From NCBI RefSeq assembly GCF_000518985.1, contig NZ_JAEQ01000010.1, positions 62,001-126,000 of the forward strand: DNA of 64,000 nt. The letters run 5' to 3'. A program made the position numbers and the translations under genes. Each line of letters starts with the position of its first letter. The stretch's first letter is position 1. The notes beneath the pieces are model-generated. The model was given only the letters and a program-made list of their open reading frames with translations. It was not told the origin of the DNA and did not search any database. Below, in pieces: positions 43,486 through 51,798 of the stretch. Source of the DNA: Chelativorans sp. J32. GTDB taxonomy: Bacteria > Pseudomonadota > Alphaproteobacteria > Rhizobiales > Rhizobiaceae.

Positions 43486-44270
43486 ATGCCGCTCACGAGG
43501 GCTTCTCTTGAGATCTCGCCCATGTGTACCGATTGCAGCGTCCCGTCGCTCTTGAGGAACAACGTAGCCGGCAGGCCCGGTACCTCGTAATGACGACCGA
43601 ACTCACCGAGTCCGTCGAGCACCACATGCTCAAGCTCAAGATTCTCGGCTGTGAGGTAGCGCTGAATGATCTCCTGGCCTTCACCTTGGTTGACGAAGAC
43701 AAGTTCGGCAGCGTCCGTATTTGCGGCAACGTCCGCCATCATCGGCATTTCACGGCGGCAGGGCGGGCACCACGTCGCCCACAGGTTGATGACCACAGGT
43801 TGACCTTCGAGTTCACTTGGATTGAACCGTTCTCCGGCCAGCGTGCGGTAGATGTCTCCGGTCGGCAGCGGTGTCGCCGGCACGCCGGCGCTGAGCTGCA
43901 GTACGAAGAACGCGACATAGGCCGCAGCGGCGCTCGGCAGGGCCGTCCACAATGTGAGCCGCAATTCGCGCCGGAAGCGAAAGAACGTGTAGGCGAACGC
44001 CAGCGCAATGCCGGCTTCGATCATGAAGCCGCCCTGCCACATGTAGAATACGCGCAGCGGCTCGGCGAGGAAACTGCTCGCGTGCTGGATGACGTGCCCG
44101 ACGCGCGCGCCGACCACGAAAGCGACGGTCGCGCCCCAGGCCCAGGACGAAAAGCGCTGATCGACCTTGCGGGCGAGGATCTCGCTCAGCAGGAGAAAGG
44201 CGGCGATGGCGAGGATCGCGGCGAAGCGGTCGGGTGCGAAGACGAAAGGCCCGATGGCGACTGCGTTCAT
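43470..44270 (-). CDS. Lgt-like membrane domain fused to a TlpA thioredoxin domain
   Basis: A 266-residue protein. The first half has four hydrophobic segments and a region resembling prolipoprotein diacylglyceryl transferase (GARVGHVIQH, FYMWQGGFMIEAG). The second half is a periplasmic TlpA/ResA-like thioredoxin with WATWCPPCRREMPMM and the cis-proline VPGLPATLF. Lgt catalytic function is doubtful; the membrane part may only anchor or couple redox. It begins 1 bp after the dsbD stop. Confidence 0.85.
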   Translation of the reverse strand: MNAVAIGPFVFAPDRFAAILAIAAFLLLSEILARKVDQRFSSWAWGATVAFVVGARVGHVIQHASSFLAEPLRVFYMWQGGFMIEAGIALAFAYTFFRFRRELRLTLWTALPSAAAAYVAFFVLQLSAGVPATPLPTGDIYRTLAGERFNPSELEGQPVVINLWATWCPPCRREMPMMADVAANTDAAELVFVNQGEGQEIIQRYLTAENLELEHVVLDGLGEFGRHYEVPGLPATLFLKSDGTLQSVHMGEISREALVSGIQGLE

Positions 44271-44271
44271 C

Positions 44272-46089
44272 TCACTGCCTCGCCTGAGAGACCGATGTCA
44301 GCAACGTATCGGTTGTCACATCGCCGATGAGGCGGGAGCCGTTTGCCTCCGAGGCATTTCGGTTGAAGAAGATCATGGTCGGTGGGCCGACCACAGCAAG
44401 ATCGCGCATCAGACCCTGACTGGCCTCATCCAGTCCGGTCAGATCCACCTTGACACGCTGGAAGTCGTTCAGTGCGGCAACGATTTCCGTGCTCGAAAAG
44501 ACGTCGCGTTCGATCGTCTTGCAGATGACGCACCAGTCGGCCGTGAAATAGACCAATGTCGGACGTCCGTTGGCAGAGGCAATCGCTTGCTCGACCTGCG
44601 GCGTCGAGTTTGCCTCGATGAATGTCATCTCGGACTGGGCGATCTGCTGGCCCGAACCGGTCATGACGAAGTGGGCGAGCGGACGTAGCGGGTCGGTCCC
44701 GCCCGACGCCGCCCCGATCGCCAGGATGACGCCGCCGAGGGAAACCCCAAGTCCGGCGGCTTTGCGGAAACGTGGCCAGGCACCCGCATCGGCCAGGAGC
44801 CGATCAGCGACGCCGATGAAGACCGCAACAATCAAGAGGAGGCCCGCCCAAAGCGCCAGCGTCACTTGCGGCGGCAGGATTCGGGAGACCATCCAGATCG
44901 CCGCGCCGAGAAAGACGAAGCCGAACGCGTATTTGACCTGCACCATCCACGCCCCCGCACGCGGCAGAGCGCGGCTCCCCATCGTGCCAAAGGCGATCAG
45001 CGGAATGCCTTGGCCGAGCCCGAGGGCAAACAGCGCACTCGCGCCGATCCAGGCATCGCCCGTATGTGCGATATAGAGAAGTGCCGCGGCGAGCGGCGCG
45101 GTGACGCAGGGACCGACGATCAGCGCGGAAAGGAAGCCCATTCCGGCGGCTCCGCCCACCGAGCCGCGCGTGCCGGCCTGTACCCCTGCCATCCGGCTGA
45201 CCCAGGTGGTCGGCAGTTGCAGTTCGAACAGGCCGAACATCGCCGTCGCCAGCACGACGAACAGCGCTGCGACGGCGCCAATGGCGTAGGGCGATTGCAG
45301 CACCATCTGGAGGTTTTGGCCGGACCACGCGGCAACCACGCCAAGCAGGCCAAACGCTGCGGCCATTGCCAGCACATAGGCCAAAGACAGGATGAAGCCG
45401 CGCCGGGCCGTCAATGCCTCGCCCTCGCGCGCCAGGGTCGCGCTCAGGATCGGATACATGGGCAGCACGCAGGGCGTGAAGGCGAGCAACAGCCCGAAGG
45501 CGAGGAAACTCACGATCACCCAGATCGCACCGCCGCTGGCGAGAAGCGAGCCGACCATGCCGCCGTCCTGCGTGTCCTCAGCCAGGCTGAAGCCGCCGTT
45601 TCCCGTCCCTCCGGCAGGGGCGGCCGGAGTTGGACCTATGCCAAAGCCGACAACGGGTTCGGAAACCTGAAGGTTTGCCGTGTTGACCGTCAGGGTCAGC
45701 GGCGGATAGCAGATCGAATCCTTCTTGCAGCCCTGATAGGTGACTGCGACCTGCCCGGGCGCTTCAGTGCCGAGACGTGCCACCGCTTCAAGATAATAGA
45801 CCTCCGAAGGACCGAAGTTGGCATCCTCTGTCTCCACGACGCCCGGTCCAGTCGACAGCGGGATCGGCTCGCCGGTCGCGGCATCCTTCGCTTCCAGATG
45901 ATCGCGATAGAGGTAATAGCCTTCCTCGATTTCCCACCGGAGTTGGATCTGCTGATCCGCATTCCGCTCAACCGAGAAACGGAAGGCTTCCTCGGCTTGC
46001 AGGAGATCCTCCTGTTGCGCCGCGGCGGGCAGCGACAGGAAGACGAAGAACAGGCCAGCAAGGAGGCGGAGTATGGGCATTGAGGACAT
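44272..46089 (-). CDS. dsbD: Thiol:disulfide interchange protein DsbD
   Basis: A 605-residue three-domain protein. A signal peptide leads to an N-terminal DsbD-alpha domain with CKKDSICYP. The central eight-segment membrane domain has TPCVLPMYPILSA and VGPCVTAPLAAAL. The C-terminal thioredoxin domain has DWCVICK. It brings electrons from cytoplasmic thioredoxin to the periplasm. ATG 46089 places the signal peptide at the start; an upstream ATG at 46122 overlaps the dsbA stop. Confidence 0.94.
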   Translation of the reverse strand: MSSMPILRLLAGLFFVFLSLPAAAQQEDLLQAEEAFRFSVERNADQQIQLRWEIEEGYYLYRDHLEAKDAATGEPIPLSTGPGVVETEDANFGPSEVYYLEAVARLGTEAPGQVAVTYQGCKKDSICYPPLTLTVNTANLQVSEPVVGFGIGPTPAAPAGGTGNGGFSLAEDTQDGGMVGSLLASGGAIWVIVSFLAFGLLLAFTPCVLPMYPILSATLAREGEALTARRGFILSLAYVLAMAAAFGLLGVVAAWSGQNLQMVLQSPYAIGAVAALFVVLATAMFGLFELQLPTTWVSRMAGVQAGTRGSVGGAAGMGFLSALIVGPCVTAPLAAALLYIAHTGDAWIGASALFALGLGQGIPLIAFGTMGSRALPRAGAWMVQVKYAFGFVFLGAAIWMVSRILPPQVTLALWAGLLLIVAVFIGVADRLLADAGAWPRFRKAAGLGVSLGGVILAIGAASGGTDPLRPLAHFVMTGSGQQIAQSEMTFIEANSTPQVEQAIASANGRPTLVYFTADWCVICKTIERDVFSSTEIVAALNDFQRVKVDLTGLDEASQGLMRDLAVVGPPTMIFFNRNASEANGSRLIGDVTTDTLLTSVSQARQ

Positions 46090-46121
46090 GAAATTACTCG
46101 GATGATCGCGATCGGGATGCA

Positions 46122-46802
46122 TCAAGACGCTTCGCGAGCGTCTGCGACAACCTGGCGGAAGCCGTCCTCGTCGAGGGCGGAGGCGACGAGAAACCGACCG
46201 ATCAGAAACACGGGCGTGCCACGCAGACCGAGCCCCTCGGCCTGCGCGTTATTGCGCTGAAGCAAGGCGGTGATCTCGGCGTCGCGGCGGTTGGCTTCGG
46301 TCTCGAGACCCGCCGTGTCGAAGCCGGCACCTTCCAATGCCTGTCGCATCTGCTCTTCTGGCACCCGCGACCCTTCGATACCCATCAACGCCAGATAGGC
46401 TTCCTCGTAGCGGTTCTGATACCCGGCCGCCAACGCCAGCTTTGCGCCATCGACCGAAGACTGCGCGAGGATCGGCCAGTCCTTGTAGACGTGACGCACA
46501 TTGCCGTCCGATTCCAGCACCGTATTCAGCGGCTCGACGGTGCGCTTGCAGAAAGGACAGTTATAGTCAAAGAACGAGACGATCGTCAGGTCGCCGTTCG
46601 GGTTGCCGCCGACCGGCGCCTCCGGGTCGTTCAGGATCATCTCGGCTGACATGTCGTCGGCACGCACGGGCATGGCAAAGCCGGCGGCAGCGAGCGCCGC
46701 CAGGCCCGAGAGCAAGGTCCGCCGACTCAATGCACCGCGGAACGGCGGCCTACCCATAGCGAAAGGATGAGGTCTACGTGTGCAGAGGCGCCGATCGTGC
46801 AT
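46122..46802 (-). CDS. DsbA-family thiol oxidoreductase with Tat-type leader
   Basis: A 226-residue exported protein with a long n-region and a twin-arginine leader (ALSRRTLLSGLAALAAAG). The DsbA/Com1-like domain has FFDYNCPFCKRTVEPL (CPFC) and the cis-proline LRGTPVFLIG. Start options are ATG 46802 (GGAG about 10 nt upstream) and ATG 46757. It heads the operon dsbA-dsbD-tlpA. A CTTAAG-N5-CTTAAG box lies 50 bp upstream. Confidence 0.9.
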   Translation of the reverse strand: MHDRRLCTRRPHPFAMGRPPFRGALSRRTLLSGLAALAAAGFAMPVRADDMSAEMILNDPEAPVGGNPNGDLTIVSFFDYNCPFCKRTVEPLNTVLESDGNVRHVYKDWPILAQSSVDGAKLALAAGYQNRYEEAYLALMGIEGSRVPEEQMRQALEGAGFDTAGLETEANRRDAEITALLQRNNAQAEGLGLRGTPVFLIGRFLVASALDEDGFRQVVADAREAS

Positions 46803-46852
46803 GGTCTCAAAGCTCCAGATCATGGATATTGAAGCGAGCGCACTCTCCCGAG

Positions 46853-46869
46853 CTTAAGACAGTCTTAAG
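46853..46869 (-). promoter_or_regulatory. Response-regulator box A (dsbA operon)
   Basis: CTTAAG-N5-CTTAAG, an 11-bp direct repeat, about 50 bp upstream of the dsbA start. This is the box type bound by PmrA/QseB-class OmpR-family regulators. Confidence 0.75.
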
Positions 46870-46916
46870 GACCGCATTGAGCCGAAGATGCGACGGCAGT
46901 TTATCCTGACTCCGGA

Positions 46917-47456
46917 CTATCGGGTGAACGGCCGCAACCGCCGCATGAGATCGCGCCTGCTGAACGGTCCGACCGAACGGGTGCCGTTGTATTCCTGTCC
47001 GGTGGCTGCATCCACGACGAAGAATGTCGGCGGGCCGCTCGCTCGAAGGTGGGAGAGGAGCTGGCGGTTTCCCTCGTCCATCGCCGTGACGTCCACCTTG
47101 ACGAGAGGGACAGCCTCAAGGTGTTGCAGCACAGCAGGGTGGGCGAGGATTTCCCGCTCAATGCGGTGGCACACCGCGCACCAATCCGCACGGATGTCGA
47201 TGAGCGCGAAGCTATGTGTTCGTGCGATCTGCTCCAGTCTCTCCCGGTAGGAAGCGACGTCCGTGACCATTGCAGCCGGATTGGCGGCGGCCATCCCGCT
47301 GGGAGTCGCCAACAATCCTACCGGCACCACCAGGCCCCCGAGCAGAAGCTCGCGGCGGGTCCATTGGTCATTCTTGCGTCGAGCATCAGCATCGATGCCG
47401 CATCCAACACCTTCCGCGGACGCTACGGCGTTGTTTCTTAAAAGTCGCGTCCGCAT
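46917..47456 (-). CDS. Exported thioredoxin-like protein
   Basis: A 179-residue protein with a Tat-like leader (WTRRELLLGGLVVPVGLL) and a DsbD-gamma-like thioredoxin domain with IRADWCAVCHRIE and SGPPTFFVVD. It resembles the C-terminal domain of DsbD as a separate periplasmic protein. A CTTAAG box lies 42 bp upstream of ATG 47456. A longer reading from 47576 crosses that box and is rejected. Confidence 0.85.
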   Translation of the reverse strand: MRTRLLRNNAVASAEGVGCGIDADARRKNDQWTRRELLLGGLVVPVGLLATPSGMAAANPAAMVTDVASYRERLEQIARTHSFALIDIRADWCAVCHRIEREILAHPAVLQHLEAVPLVKVDVTAMDEGNRQLLSHLRASGPPTFFVVDAATGQEYNGTRSVGPFSRRDLMRRLRPFTR

Positions 47457-47496
47457 CCTCGTCTCTTTCACAGGACCGGCGGCAAAGCGGGCGTTC

Positions 47497-47513
47497 CTTA
47501 AGGCCCGCTTAAG
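47497..47513 (-). promoter_or_regulatory. Response-regulator box B (thioredoxin gene)
   Basis: CTTAAG-N5-CTTAAG in the promoter region of the exported thioredoxin gene; same spacing as boxes A, C and D. Confidence 0.75.
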
Positions 47514-47660
47514 GGCGGAAAAGTGCTCCTCGCCTGCGACGCAAGCCCGCGTTTCCAACAAAGTGCCCCCACCCAATCGAAAACCTGTTCGGCCGGATCA
47601 CTTGAGCCGCAGGCCGGCGCCTGAAGTCCCCGCCGCTTCGCTATCTTCGGCCGCGCTTAC

Positions 47661-47677
47661 CTTAAGCTGCTCTTAAG
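47661..47677 (+). promoter_or_regulatory. Response-regulator box C (L,D-transpeptidase gene)
   Basis: CTTAAG-N5-CTTAAG ends 54 bp before the preferred GTG start of the L,D-transpeptidase gene. It directly abuts an upstream in-frame ATG (47678), which argues against that ATG. Confidence 0.75.
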
Positions 47678-47731
47678 ATGGGCATCGTGCTGTGCGGCCT
47701 GATTGATCGCAAAGCAGAGAGCGTACGAAAC

Positions 47732-48448
47732 GTGAGCAAGCTACCGACACCCGCAATCGCGCGACGCGCTTTCCTCATTGGCGCCAGCGCAATGACTCTC
47801 GCCGGATGCGTTTCCACGAGGCAAACACCGCAAGTCGCGCAGCCGGTCTCGATGCCTCCTCCGCCGCCGACGCCCCCGATGTACTACGCACTGCCGAACG
47901 AGCGCTTCCCGATCCCGGAAGTCGACGTTTCCAAGGTCGATCCGAAATGGTGGCGGACGGAAGTCGACTATCCAACCGATGAACGAGCCGGAATCGTCAT
48001 CGTCGATACGCCAAACCGTTACCTCTACCACGTTCAGCCTCACGGCCGCGCAACCCGATACGGTGTGGGTGTCGGCAGGGACGGTTTTTCGTGGGCTGGT
48101 CGAGGGCGTCATATCGCATACAAGCGGGAATGGCCGCGCTGGACACCTCCCGATGAAATGGTTGCGCGCCAACCCGAGTTAGAGCCCTACTCAATCGCCA
48201 ATGGCGGCATGGACCCGGGGCTGAAAAATCCACTTGGAGCACGCGCCCTCTACATTCATGAAGGAAACCGGGACACGATCTATCGCATCCACGGAAACCC
48301 GGAATTCTGGACCATCGGCCAGGCCGTTTCATCAGGATGCATCCGGATGATCAATCAGGATGTCATCCACCTCGCCGACAACGTTCGCGACGGGAGCCCG
48401 CTGGTTGTGATAGCAGATCCGGCTATGGGGCATCTTTTGGTGGGATAG
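47732..48448 (+). CDS. L,D-transpeptidase (YkuD domain) lipoprotein
   Basis: A 238-residue envelope enzyme. The leader ARRAFLIGASAMTLAGC combines twin arginines with a lipobox (cysteine near residue 27). A proline-rich linker leads to a YkuD domain with IHGNPEFWTIGQAVSSGCIRM, which contains the catalytic His and Cys. It forms 3-3 peptidoglycan cross-links or attaches proteins to peptidoglycan in known relatives. The GTG start is preferred because box C must lie upstream of transcription; ATG 47678 is the alternative. Confidence 0.87.
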   Translation: MSKLPTPAIARRAFLIGASAMTLAGCVSTRQTPQVAQPVSMPPPPPTPPMYYALPNERFPIPEVDVSKVDPKWWRTEVDYPTDERAGIVIVDTPNRYLYHVQPHGRATRYGVGVGRDGFSWAGRGRHIAYKREWPRWTPPDEMVARQPELEPYSIANGGMDPGLKNPLGARALYIHEGNRDTIYRIHGNPEFWTIGQAVSSGCIRMINQDVIHLADNVRDGSPLVVIADPAMGHLLVG

Positions 48449-48555
48449 CTTCGTCGCGCGGCGAGAAGATCACTCCCTGCGTTGGCGCATCCTGCTGGCA
48501 CTCCATCTTCTTGAAGATGAGTTGGCTGCGCCCCGCACCATGTATGTGCAACGGG

Positions 48556-49896
48556 TCACGCGGCGTTCGCCATCACCGCTTGCAGCCCTCCGCAATCGCG
48601 ATTCTGAAGTCGTAGGTGCCAACCACTCCGCCCGAGCGCCAGTTCGACGATCGCGAGACCGAGACCGCTGCCGACCGGTACTTTGTTGCGGCCGCGAAAG
48701 AAGCGTTCGGTGACGCGGGCCAACTCCTCCTCGGGGATACCGGGACCATCATCCTCGATGATCATCTGGCCCTCTTCGGCGGGGCCGGCCACACGACACC
48801 TGACGACGCCTCCGGGCGGCGAATGGTTCACAGCGTTCTCCATCAGATTCCGGGCAGCAAGAGCGAACAGATCCGGCTCGATGTCCAGCTCGATGCGGTC
48901 AAGATCAGGGGAAACCTCGACCGCAACGCCCCTGGTCGGATCTGCTAATTCGTCCGCGAGCGCTCTCAGTATACTCCCGGGCCATACCTTCCCACTACGC
49001 TCGCCCTGGTCGAGCGCCTCAACCGCCGACATATCCAGCAATTGCCGAACGAGCCGGCCGGTGCGGTCTACGCCAACCATGATCTGACGCAATGCCTGCT
49101 CGCGGATCGTGCCATCGCCGCTTGCAAGCGCGACCTGCGCCTGCGTCTTGAGGCCGGCCAACGGCGTGCGCAGTTCGTGGGCGGCAAAGGCGGTGAAGTT
49201 GCGCTCGCGTTCCCGAAGCCCGGCCACGCGTGCAAACAATCCGTTGAGCGACTGCAAGACCGGCGCAATCTCCTTCGCGGTCTGCACGTCCTCGATCGGG
49301 CTGAGGTCGGAGGCGGGTCGTGCTTCCAGGTCGCCTGCGATCTTCCTTAGCGGCTCAAGGCCGCGCCTGACGCTGAGCCAGATCAGGACAGCAAGAACCG
49401 GCAACATCAGCAGGACCGGCAGGAGAAGACCGCGGATGACGTCGTTCACCAACCCGTTACGGATACTCAGATTGTCGCCGACCAGAACGCGAACACCGCG
49501 CTCGGTATTGGTGATTGCATAAACCCGCCACCGCTCACCATTTATCACGGTTTCGGAGATCCCGTCGGTGTGCTCCGACATTGCTTGATCGGGCGCCGCA
49601 TCCGATCGCCCGATCAATGTCCCCTGCAGCGACCAGATCTGGCACGAAAGCTGGCGGTCATAGGCGCTGTGGCCGCGCACCGGCAGATCGGACGTGATCG
49701 TTTGCGTCGGATCGATGGCGATCTCCTGGCTGACGATCAATGAGGAAACCATCCGGCCGGCTTCCATCAGCCGCGCGTCGAGAACCCGTTCCACCTCCGC
49801 GCGCGTGGAAAGGAAAATCCAGACGACCGCCGACAGCCAGACGAGACCGGTGGTCAGGGCGAGGATCAGGAACAGCCGTTTGGAGATCGACGGCAT
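48556..49896 (-). CDS. Sensor histidine kinase, QseC/PmrB type
   Basis: A 446-residue kinase with two membrane segments (about residues 8-28 and 165-190) around a periplasmic sensor region of roughly 130 residues that has one cysteine (LSCQIWS). HisKA contains FAAHELRTPLAGLKTQAQVAL, followed by the N-box MENAVNHSPP and the G-boxes DDGPGIP and GSGLGLAIV. The ATG overlaps the response-regulator stop by one base. The inducing signal is unknown; the target genes suggest an envelope redox or metal signal. Confidence 0.9.
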   Translation of the reverse strand: MPSISKRLFLILALTTGLVWLSAVVWIFLSTRAEVERVLDARLMEAGRMVSSLIVSQEIAIDPTQTITSDLPVRGHSAYDRQLSCQIWSLQGTLIGRSDAAPDQAMSEHTDGISETVINGERWRVYAITNTERGVRVLVGDNLSIRNGLVNDVIRGLLLPVLLMLPVLAVLIWLSVRRGLEPLRKIAGDLEARPASDLSPIEDVQTAKEIAPVLQSLNGLFARVAGLRERERNFTAFAAHELRTPLAGLKTQAQVALASGDGTIREQALRQIMVGVDRTGRLVRQLLDMSAVEALDQGERSGKVWPGSILRALADELADPTRGVAVEVSPDLDRIELDIEPDLFALAARNLMENAVNHSPPGGVVRCRVAGPAEEGQMIIEDDGPGIPEEELARVTERFFRGRNKVPVGSGLGLAIVELALGRSGWHLRLQNRDCGGLQAVMANAA

Positions 49897-50558
49897 CACG
49901 GTTCGTCTCCGAGGCGATAGCCGATCCCACGGACGGTCTGGATCATGCCCGGTCCCAGCTTGCCGCGAAGATGATGGATGTGGACCTCGACAGCATTGCT
50001 CTCGACCTCCTCCTGCCAGCCGTAAAGCTTCTCCTCGATCTGGCTCCGCGACAGGATCCGGCCGGGATGGATCATGAGGGCATGCAAAATCGAGTATTCG
50101 CGCCGCGACAGGCGGATGGGTTCGCCTTGGTGTTCGACATTCTGGTTTGCAGGATCGAGCCGCAGGCCGCGCCATTCGATAAGCGCCTGCGGCCGGCCAG
50201 CGGCACGGCGGACGAGCGCGCGCAGCCGCGCCGCGACCTCGTCGAGGTCGAACGGCTTGCCGAGATAGTCGTCGGCCCCCGCATCCAGTCCGTGAATCCG
50301 GTCGGCGACCTGATCACGCGCAGTCAGGAGGAGGACGGGCGTGGCGTCCTGCCGTTCCCGCAGGGATTTCAGCACGTCGAGGCCGGAACCGTCGGGAAGC
50401 ATCAGGTCAAGCACCAGCGCATCGAACTCATGGTTCGTGAGAGCTGCGCCGGCTTCTTCGCAGGTTTTGACCGCATCGGCGGTGAAGCCGCCAATCGAAA
50501 GGCCCACCGTCAATCCGTCTCTGAGGACGGCATCATCTTCGACTATCAGCACGCGCAT
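49896..50558 (-). CDS. OmpR-family response regulator, QseB/PmrA type
   Basis: A 220-residue regulator. The receiver has VEDDAVLRDGL, the phospho-acceptor in LVLDLMLPDGSG and the conserved KPFDL. The winged-helix output domain has RILSRSQIEEKLYGW and SNAVEVHIHHLRGKLG, the QseB/PmrA-type recognition region. ATG 50558 is chosen over a GTG at 50567. A CTTAAG-N5-CTTAAG box upstream indicates autoregulation. Confidence 0.92.
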   Translation of the reverse strand: MRVLIVEDDAVLRDGLTVGLSIGGFTADAVKTCEEAGAALTNHEFDALVLDLMLPDGSGLDVLKSLRERQDATPVLLLTARDQVADRIHGLDAGADDYLGKPFDLDEVAARLRALVRRAAGRPQALIEWRGLRLDPANQNVEHQGEPIRLSRREYSILHALMIHPGRILSRSQIEEKLYGWQEEVESNAVEVHIHHLRGKLGPGMIQTVRGIGYRLGDEP

Positions 50559-50598
50559 GGTTATCACCCGAGGTTCCAGGTCGCATTTCTATACGAGG

Positions 50599-50615
50599 CT
50601 TAAGGCAGCCTTAAG
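50599..50615 (-). promoter_or_regulatory. Response-regulator box D (autoregulatory)
   Basis: CTTAAG-N5-CTTAAG about 40 bp upstream of the response-regulator start codon. Confidence 0.75.
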
Positions 50616-50619
50616 GATC

Positions 50620-51047
50620 GAACTTGAGCGCGCTCGATATCGTTCGGGGATTGGGCGCCTGTGATGTACCTCATCTTACCTGAGCCAAGAGTCGGACGTC
50701 TTCGAGACTTGGAATCGCGCCGGCAAAAACGCCGTTCTCGCCCTGATCCTTATGGGCATCTCCAGCCCAGCGCCGAAACAAAACGCTGGCATGGCGGCAG
50801 TGTACCCGTCATTCCGGCCCTCCTGTCCATCGGGCTGTTGCTGGTCGCGGTGAAGGAACTCGCCCGGCCTGAAACGATACGCGGGTCCACTTGTCTGCCC
50901 GAGCCAGTTGGGCAATGCGCATTGGAGACGGACTCGAATCAGTTCGGCTCGCCGAGGCATCGTCCGGCTGGTGTTCAGGCGATCATCCCGTCCTGCCTGC
51001 TCAGGCGTCATTCGTGTTGACCAGGTGTTGGCCAAGCCCAAAAAGGG
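50620..51047. other. Region without a supported gene
   Basis: Between the two-component promoter and the tRNA fragment, frames exist on both strands (for example plus 50661-51020) but none has a family match or a good ribosome site. Nothing else was recognised. Confidence 0.5.
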
Positions 51048-51071
51048 AAGGGCCACCCGAAGATGGCCCTT
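51048..51071 (-). terminator. Hairpin terminator downstream of the tRNA-Gly fragment
   Basis: Read on the minus strand, AAGGGCCA and TGGCCCTT form a stem with an 8-nt loop, followed by CCCTTTTTGG. It lies about 35 bp beyond the tRNA 3' end and has the form of a tRNA terminator. Confidence 0.65.
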
Positions 51072-51104
51072 ACTCAATCCTTTGATTTCCTTTAGAAATC
51101 TGAA

Positions 51105-51150
51105 GAGAGCGAAGGGATTCGAACCCTTGACTCCAACCTTGGCAAGGTTG
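51105..51150 (-). tRNA. 3' fragment of tRNA-Gly(GCC), probable attachment-site remnant
   Basis: On the minus strand the anticodon stem-loop CAACC-TTGCCAA-GGTTG (anticodon GCC), variable region GAGTC, T-arm AAGGG-TTCGAAT-CCCTT and acceptor 3' strand CGCTCTC are intact. The D-arm and 5' acceptor strand (expected GAGAGCG) are absent upstream. A truncated tRNA 3' end is the classic footprint of integration at a tRNA gene. Confidence 0.75.
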
Positions 51151-51667
51151 CTATGCGGCGGCCCGAAACAGCAAGTTATGATGGGTGCGCCCTCCCGCAA
51201 CCATCTTTACCGGCGTCGATCGCAAGTTATGATCGACGCCGGTCCCCGCAACCATCTTTACTTGCTCGGGCAACAAGTGAAGATTAGATCCTGCCCCCGC
51301 AACCAACGATTCAGACACTCCCGCGCGAAACCCGCCGGGAGTTTTTGTTTTTGCAGCCTTCCCAACACCTTCCGCACCGAGCCACGCCAGGATCGCGCCA
51401 AGCTCGCCATGCAGCATCACCTCCATCTCGCCACGCCTGGCACCGGGGATGAGCGTCACGCGCTCGATCAGGGCGCGGATCGCTCCGCAGCCTCGCGCCG
51501 GTCCTCCGGGTGCTGCAGGCGTCGGCCAGCCGCTCGATCTTGCGCCGGTAGACCTGCGCCACGTTCGGGTGGATGTCGGGGAGGGGATGCCTGGCAGCCT
51601 CGATCTGCTCGCGCAGACCATCCTGCTTTGCTTCCAGATCGCGCAGGCGGTCCATCAGCGCACGCAA
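51151..51667 (-). pseudogene. Decayed C-terminal part of a large serine recombinase
   Basis: The translation ALMDRLRDLEAKQDGLREQI, then PDIHPNVAQVYRRKIERLADA in one frame, continues as IRALIERVTLIPGARRGEMEV and LHGELGAILAWL in another. This is the C-terminal region of serine-type site-specific recombinases. Two single-base deletions between them explain the frame change. The catalytic N-terminus is missing. The reading tail runs through the short repeats into the tRNA fragment. Confidence 0.7.
51171..51305. repeat. Two-and-a-half copies of a 51-bp direct repeat with a hairpin
   Basis: GCAAGTTATGAT recurs at 51171 and 51222, and CCCGCAACCATCTTTAC at 51194 and 51245, both with 51-bp period; a degenerate third copy ends at 51305. 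A perfect 12-bp dyad CCGGCGTCGATC/GATCGACGCCGG (51210-51221, 51231-51242) overlaps the second unit. Confidence 0.7.
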
Positions 51668-51798
51668 GATGCCGCCGCCAAAAATGGCGCCGCTCTACCG
51701 CTTTAAAAGGGCTCGGCCTCTGCCTCGGAAGTCCATCAGGCCGGGTGAGCGCCAGAGTTTAACATCGACCAAAGCGGGCAGCGGCGCGGTGAGCCGTC

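Noticed and set aside
50661-51020. 119-residue plus-strand frame with one hydrophobic stretch
   Set aside because: No family resemblance and an arginine/proline-rich remainder. Not enough support to call a gene.
50908-51762. Plus-strand frame containing a RAKGFEPLTPTLARL stretch
   Set aside because: That peptide is the antisense translation of the tRNA-Gly 3' half, a well-known source of spurious proteins.
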